From Glandiceps talaboti (taxonomy: Eukaryota > Hemichordata > Enteropneusta > Spengelidae): a DNA stretch of 64,000 nucleotides. The DNA lies in assembly GCF_964340395.1 (NCBI RefSeq), contig NC_135549.1, positions 17,903,842 through 17,967,841 on the forward strand, read 5' to 3'. The notes beneath the pieces were generated by a model. It was not told where the DNA came from and did not search any database. It worked only from the letters and a program-made list of their open reading frames with translations. How positions within the stretch are numbered: position 1 is the stretch's first letter; each line of letters starts with the position of its first letter. The position numbers and the translations under genes are program-made. This document shows positions 27,574 through 64,000 of this stretch, in pieces.

Positions 27574-28041
27574 ATGGTCGTCACTCACCTAGCGTATGTC
27601 TTGAGGCTATTGTGTCTTATTACGGGCATTTTCTCGCTTTTTTTATTGGTGAACAAAACATTTGCACCGTTCTGGAACTTTTTCAAGGCTCAGCCACTTG
27701 AGGGCACTGCCATATTGTCGCTCTTTGCTCCCTTCATTGGAATTGTGATAGAGAAGGAAATCAATATACCCTCCATTGTAATGGACTTGGTATTTCCTAG
27801 ACAGGATAACATTACCGGACAGATTGTGGATGACGCTGGAGATGTCGAGATTCTTTCTCCATCAATTCCAAAGAGTTATCTAAAACAATGGAACAGTCAA
27901 TCTACTCATCACCATAGACGATATAGAAGAAACAGATCGAAGAATAGATCAACAGGTGTAAGGAGAAACGAGGAGTCCAGCTTCACGTGTGATACCTACA
28001 ATCTACGAAAACCAAGAGCTTACAGTCATCCAATATTCTGA
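27574..28041 (+). CDS. Hypothetical small membrane protein, unrecognised
   Basis: A plus-strand frame open from 27349 to the TGA at 28041. I favour the internal ATG at 27574 (aagATGG context, 155 aa), because translation from there starts directly before a hydrophobic stretch (YVLRLLCLITGIFSLFLLV); the 75 residues upstream look like non-coding sequence. A second hydrophobic stretch (AILSLFAPFIGIVIE) follows, then an acidic patch and a basic tail (HHHRRYRRNRSKNRS). It could be a two-pass membrane protein or one exon of a larger gene. I recognise no family, and a chance ORF is possible. It lies about 1 kb beyond the 3' end of gene A, on the opposite strand (convergent). Confidence 0.3.
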   Translation: MVVTHLAYVLRLLCLITGIFSLFLLVNKTFAPFWNFFKAQPLEGTAILSLFAPFIGIVIEKEINIPSIVMDLVFPRQDNITGQIVDDAGDVEILSPSIPKSYLKQWNSQSTHHHRRYRRNRSKNRSTGVRRNEESSFTCDTYNLRKPRAYSHPIF

Positions 28042-29051
28042 AACAATGTAATGACACTGACCTGCTGACATTACCGAGGACTGGTGGATGGTGATAGGGA
28101 CGTTGCTAGTCGTTATCATGAAGTTTCTCGTTGGAAAGTTCATTGGACATTGTTTTACACGAAGCGTAAACTCTAAGGACTCCGATGGCAAATAGCTGCA
28201 AACACAATGTGTTTCGAACAGTGATACCACAAACGCATGTGTTATGATTTCCTCAAACGAAAATGCAAGATATGCCTTTACGAAAAAAATGGCACCATGA
28301 ACTTCACCAAATGGAATGAAAGACGTGAAAGCTATGCCTGTACATTATACAATTACAGCCGCTCTTTTTCATCGTTTCTCACGTCACAGTGATAACTTCA
28401 TACAATTTATTGCAGCTTCGTATTCCCTTATACAGTTTACAACGACATTTTATACTTTGATGGTGTTTCTTAAAGTTGAATGTATTAAACAAAAAACTTT
28501 TTTAAAAATCAGATTCGTGTACGACAGGTTGCTGTTTCTTTCCATGTATATGTCACGTGATAATATTGAAATGAGATCACGACATAATGTTGTCGATAAC
28601 AGTAAATTTGAAAAGCGCCACTCTTGATTTCCAAGCCTAAGTATATAATTTTCAGAGTATGTCGCGTTTTGTAAATTGAAAAAAATTTCCTCATGCAGTT
28701 CCAGATCTAGACTAGTACTCTAGTAGGTAAAAGTTCCAACCAGTGAGTAGAAAAAGTTTCTTACCCAGTACTCTATATGTTACTGATGTTTTCTACAAAC
28801 GACATACAGACTTTACAATTCTCGACTATGCACCTTTCATACTCATTGCTGAAAATACATAAATTAGACAATGATGGTGATAATAACTTGTCTCATAACG
28901 AGATAGCATGAATAATTAACAAACGTCTTGGTTGCAACAGATTCTCTCTGTCCTAGATTGAAGGACGTTGATTGTTGTTGTGTGTTCACTTTTGGGGAAT
29001 TCTGTGTCGACCAGAACATCTGTAATTCCTTCCGTGAGGGCGCTCTAGATA
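28042..29051. other. Gap between the small ORF and the end of gene A
   Basis: AT-rich, with no recognisable coding sequence. It should contain the 3' UTR of gene A. A possible polyadenylation hexamer for the minus strand (tttatt on plus) lies near 28402, about 650 bp past the stop, but nothing confirms its use. Confidence 0.5.
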
Positions 29052-53535
<24,484 letters not shown>

Positions 53536-54628
53536 GGCTTCAACAGAAGAATCAACGCTTTAGCGGCGAAGGTACCTGTTGAGAAGGACTGTTAGCAACG
53601 TCTGAAGTCTTAGGCACTGGTGTATTCGTATTGATTAGTTATTCGTGAGAGCCGACACCTGCGTTTCCACGGCAACCAAGTAAAATGCTATTGATCATAC
53701 GCAGGTCCGGGACTGGGTTTCTTTTGAAAGGATGTCGTTTTTAAACTCTCAAAACCCAAAAGATCGACCCAGTAACGAGACAGATGTAAATTTCATATAT
53801 CCAAGTAATTAAAGATGTGATGTAATATTCCATAAACGAATAACGTAGATTCTAGGATGAATATTTCTGCCCTCTGGCGAAAGACGACGTGAGACGATAG
53901 AAATCGTCAGCCATTAAAAATCCATTCACTGTAGTTTAACACAGGGCTTTGAAATTGCACAAAGACATTGAGAAATGTTTCAATTGCCAAATAAAAGAAA
54001 TGAATACAATCTTTTCCTCCTGCCTCAAACAACAACTATCTTTCATATGTTTTTCTTAGTGCTTAAATGAAAGACACTAGACACTGCCTACAGCCTGAAA
54101 TACGGTTAGTTCGCTATTTCAATGGCTAATTAAATCAAGATGGAAATGCCAAACAAAAGATTTCTCCGACTTTTGTAGGGTTCTTTGGCGCTCGAACCGG
54201 ATCTCTCTAATTAATGAGCAAACGCCGTCAGGAAACTGTCTTTAACTTGCTCAATTGGCAAAGTTCAACTTGAGTGAAATAATAAATTGGACGTCTTTAA
54301 CTGACACAGGTTGAAGGTCTTCATTAATTGTCTTTCAGTTTGGATGACTGACGTCAGAATAACGACAGTCAGTAAATTTAATCGCTTGATTATGTACTTT
54401 TTACGGAAAATCATGTTAAACTCGAAATATCTTTCCTTCCTTCCCCTTTAGTTATGTCTTTCCGTAACTGTGTCTGCCCCCCCCCCTTACCATCGAACGA
54501 ATGCATCGACAAATATAATTATACTAGAATAACTAGTTAAGGTTTTGTATGTGTAAGTACGTTCATCAAATAAACGAAACTTATAAACTCAGCTTGTAAC
54601 ACTTTTTAAAGTATAGAAATAAGAAGTT

Positions 54629-54629
<1 letters not shown>

Positions 54630-54670
<41 letters not shown>

Positions 54671-54690
54671 GGCGGCGGCGGCGGCGGCGG
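54630..54690. repeat. (ATC)n / (GGC)n trinucleotide array
   Basis: Thirteen or so ATC units, then six GGC units, in the A-B intergenic spacer. Confidence 0.95.
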
Positions 54691-56344
54691 AAGCAACGAC
54701 AACAAAATGACTCCGAGGCAGTCACACGGTTTTGACTTATATAAACAACCCCAATTGAAGTTAGTACAACAGAATGACGAAAATTGATTGAGTTGTGGAC
54801 AGAAATGGTTCGAAATGTGGTTTAGGCAAATTAGACATAGCTCCTGCAGGGTCTATGGTTTAGGAGAAAAGCTCTATCATACATTTCAATAAGGTTTGAA
54901 GTACAATACATGACAATAAGAAGTATAATTTATAGTGTTGCAATTAATTGTCTTAGCCCTTATTCTTATTAAAACAAATAATTTCATCGGTAAAATCTTT
55001 CAAATAATGTATTGCAAAAACATTATATGTAATATATTTAATTATGCATCAAAATTTGCGTTCATTATGACGTATTATCCAATCAATGTTGACGTTATGG
55101 TCTCAAGGCGACATAGATGTTTGTGTTGACGGAACTTCTATGTATAGTATGGCCAGTAAATAGGTTTCAACACTTCAAATGCTATACCAAGGGATGTGGC
55201 TAATTTTATTTAAAGCAGTAGGCAAAATTGGAAAAGGAGGCAGTAATACCTATCAGGGAGACTTATTAATTTGCCCATCAATTGATATATAGTGGTTGTT
55301 TAAAAAAGAAGAATTCTAAAACAAATTTTTTAAAAAGTAGCTGGCTGGATATTATGTGGTTGTATTTGCCGGCTACCAGCCTACATCCTTGTAGGGCCTA
55401 CGTATACATTATAGATAGGGGGTTTCTCTCCAGGTAGTCACCACTAACATTCTTTTTAAAAGAGCACAAGTTAAAAGTATCACCAGGGTACCAAGAAACT
55501 AAAACAGTAAGCCTCTGTAAGGAATTAATCTAATAACAACTTTATTATATAAGAAAGAAATATTTACATATAGACGCACAACAAGAGTTTTACGACTTCA
55601 AGGTACATCAAGCTGGCAGGCATTGCCTTTCATAACAATATAAAGATGAATATATGTCGTTTACAATAAGTTACTTGATGTCAAAATATGTTGTCTCAAA
55701 TTTGTACTTCCATTAGGGCCGTAGGAAAACAAACACATTTAGCTTGGATTGTGTTTCATTTCATTTGTAAATTCAATCCTGATTATCGTTCAGTTCAGCT
55801 TAATTCAATAAACAAAGGTGAAATGTGATTGTAGAAATTTGTACCAAAGAGGGATCAACGACCCAATTCGTGTATCGCATATAGCCTGTGGCATTGTTTT
55901 CCCCATTCGATCAGGCACCAGCAAACCCATTAATTCAACATTGACATCGTTCAGTGAAAACATTATGTATTTATAACATAAAAGAAAGGACGGCCAGTCT
56001 ATTGAAATAGTAATTGCATTTAGTGCTTTTCTATTTGCCCTGTGTATAGATAGTCGATGTTTTCATTGCGTCAATGTGGGTTTTTTTTCTTCACCAAGGA
56101 CCCAATTTTTAAAATCATTTGAAATCGACGACAAAAATGAATGTCAGCGTTCAATAATACAACATTGTAACCCTTTGAATCGAATATATTTGATAATACC
56201 CAAGGACTGATTTTATGTCACACTTTATTGAAGGAATGGATTATTTTTGTCAAAGATAAAACGAAGTATATGTTGTGAAATGTTGGTATCCCTTCACAGG
56301 ATTATAGAATTAAGATGTTATACCTGAAGAATAGATGTTGCCAC

Positions 56345-56347
<3 letters not shown>

Positions 56348-56413
<66 letters not shown>
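56348..56413. repeat. (TA)n microsatellite
   Basis: Pure TA of about 65 bp. Confidence 0.95.
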
Positions 56414-56416
<3 letters not shown>

Positions 56417-56800
56417 AACATCTATACCAGACAGTATATATAAACCACACACATATATATACTTAATTATATGCATATATACATAGACATATATCAGATT
56501 CATTTGATGTAAATGATAAGGAAATACACTCATGATATTCGCAAAAAATCTACATTTTCAAATTTCGAACAAACTTTATAATGACAATATCAGATTGACT
56601 AAAAGGGTTTTTTATATTACAATGTCGAAATATTATTATAACTATATACAATCTACAGGCACACTTTTAGCCTATAAGAATAAACCTTTGAAAGCGTTTG
56701 AAATACAACGCAAAATTACTATAATTTAACATTCTTCTAATGAAGTGAAACTTTTTTTTCATACTAATGATTGCTTCTGCTACATAACTTCATTACAGGG

Positions 56801-57082
56801 TATTTCGACTTAGCTTGCAAATGCTATTAAATGATGTATTAAGATCACTAGATTTCATGTTGAGATAGACGCAATAAAGATAACGCACAGACATCCCTTA
56901 AGCAATGCCTGCTCTGTATTTGTAGTGTGTTATTGTTAACATTAACAAAATACAGAGCAGACACTGTGTAAGGGATGTTTGTGTGTTATTATGTTATTGT
57001 GTCTATCTCCGCATGAAACCTCGTGATCGGTCTCAAGATTTTGATACATTGTTTAATAGTATTTGTAAGCTAAGTAGAAATC
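56801..57082. mobile_element. Foldback MITE downstream of gene B
   Basis: The left arm from tatttcgacttagcttgcaa through agatagacgcaataa to ctgctctgtatt is mirrored by the right arm, ending gctaagtagaaat. Arms of about 120 bp and a spacer of about 30 bp make an almost perfect long hairpin. It ends about 250 bp past the gene B stop, so it may lie in that 3' UTR. Confidence 0.8.
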
Positions 57083-57330
57083 TTCTGTAAATGCATGATA
57101 ATCAAAGTTACACTCTGTAAGTAAATATTTAAAATGTTTGAAAAGTTTGAAAAGTCAGTCAGACTTGACTTTGTCACGAACAAATAAAAACCACTGAATG
57201 CTGTCATGTTTTTGAATTCAAAATAAAAATCTACATCATTGGCACTTGTAAAACGTTAGCTTTACCACAAGCAATTCGTATTTGACATTACGTCATCACT
57301 AGAAGGTGTCTTTGAAAGCCCCTATTTTTC

Positions 57331-64000
<6,670 letters not shown>

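Larger units (their letters stand above)
53536..57330. other. Intergenic spacer between genes A and B
   Basis: 3.8 kb upstream of the gene A start. It should contain the gene A promoter and 5' UTR and the gene B 3' UTR. I see no coding signal: the ORFs at 54935, 56348 and 56532 are AT-rich chance frames. It holds the (ATC)n/(GGC)n tract at 54630-54690, a (TA)n tract at 56348-56413 and a foldback element at 56801-57082. The stretch 54700-56340 shows nothing specific. Confidence 0.65.

Overview
The window is a gene-poor, repeat-rich stretch of a metazoan nuclear genome. Spliced genes with clean GT/AG introns, a rhodopsin-class GPCR, tRNA-derived SINEs, foldback MITEs, a short TTAGGG-type telomeric tract and very many compound microsatellites all point this way. 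The seven-module/discoidin genes suggest a marine invertebrate, but the phylum cannot be fixed from sequence alone.

Layout. 1-14.8 kb: no convincing gene; several foldback elements, one MITE nested in an older repeat, microsatellites and a 600-bp minisatellite. 14.8-16.6 kb (minus): an intact single-coding-exon biogenic-amine-type GPCR of 604 aa. 16.6-27.5 kb: intergenic, with long compound microsatellites, three minisatellites and a telomere-like tract. 27.57-28.04 kb (plus): an unrecognised, low-confidence ORF of about 155 codons with two hydrophobic segments. 29.05-53.54 kb (minus): gene A, which I could assemble from ATG to stop as 26 phase-compatible exons encoding 1,724 aa. 57.33-64.0 kb (minus): the last 12 exons of gene B, a tandem paralogue running off the right edge (630 aa visible).

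Gene A reads: signal peptide, small Cys-rich/EGF-like region, one cadherin-like domain without clear calcium motifs, seven tandem modules of about 136-178 aa, a discoidin (F5/8 type C) domain, and a short C-terminal region with Asp-box motifs, ending without a transmembrane segment. Gene B shows the last modules, the discoidin domain and the Asp-box tail in the same order, mostly with matching exons and phases. The two therefore look like head-to-tail duplicates of an undescribed secreted, presumably adhesive or matrix-associated, mosaic protein. This pair is the most interesting content of the window.

The introns of A and B hold most of the mobile and simple-sequence DNA: two SINE families, a foldback pair, a 1.24-kb tandem duplication carrying tRNA-like elements, and microsatellites that in one case run directly into a splice donor.
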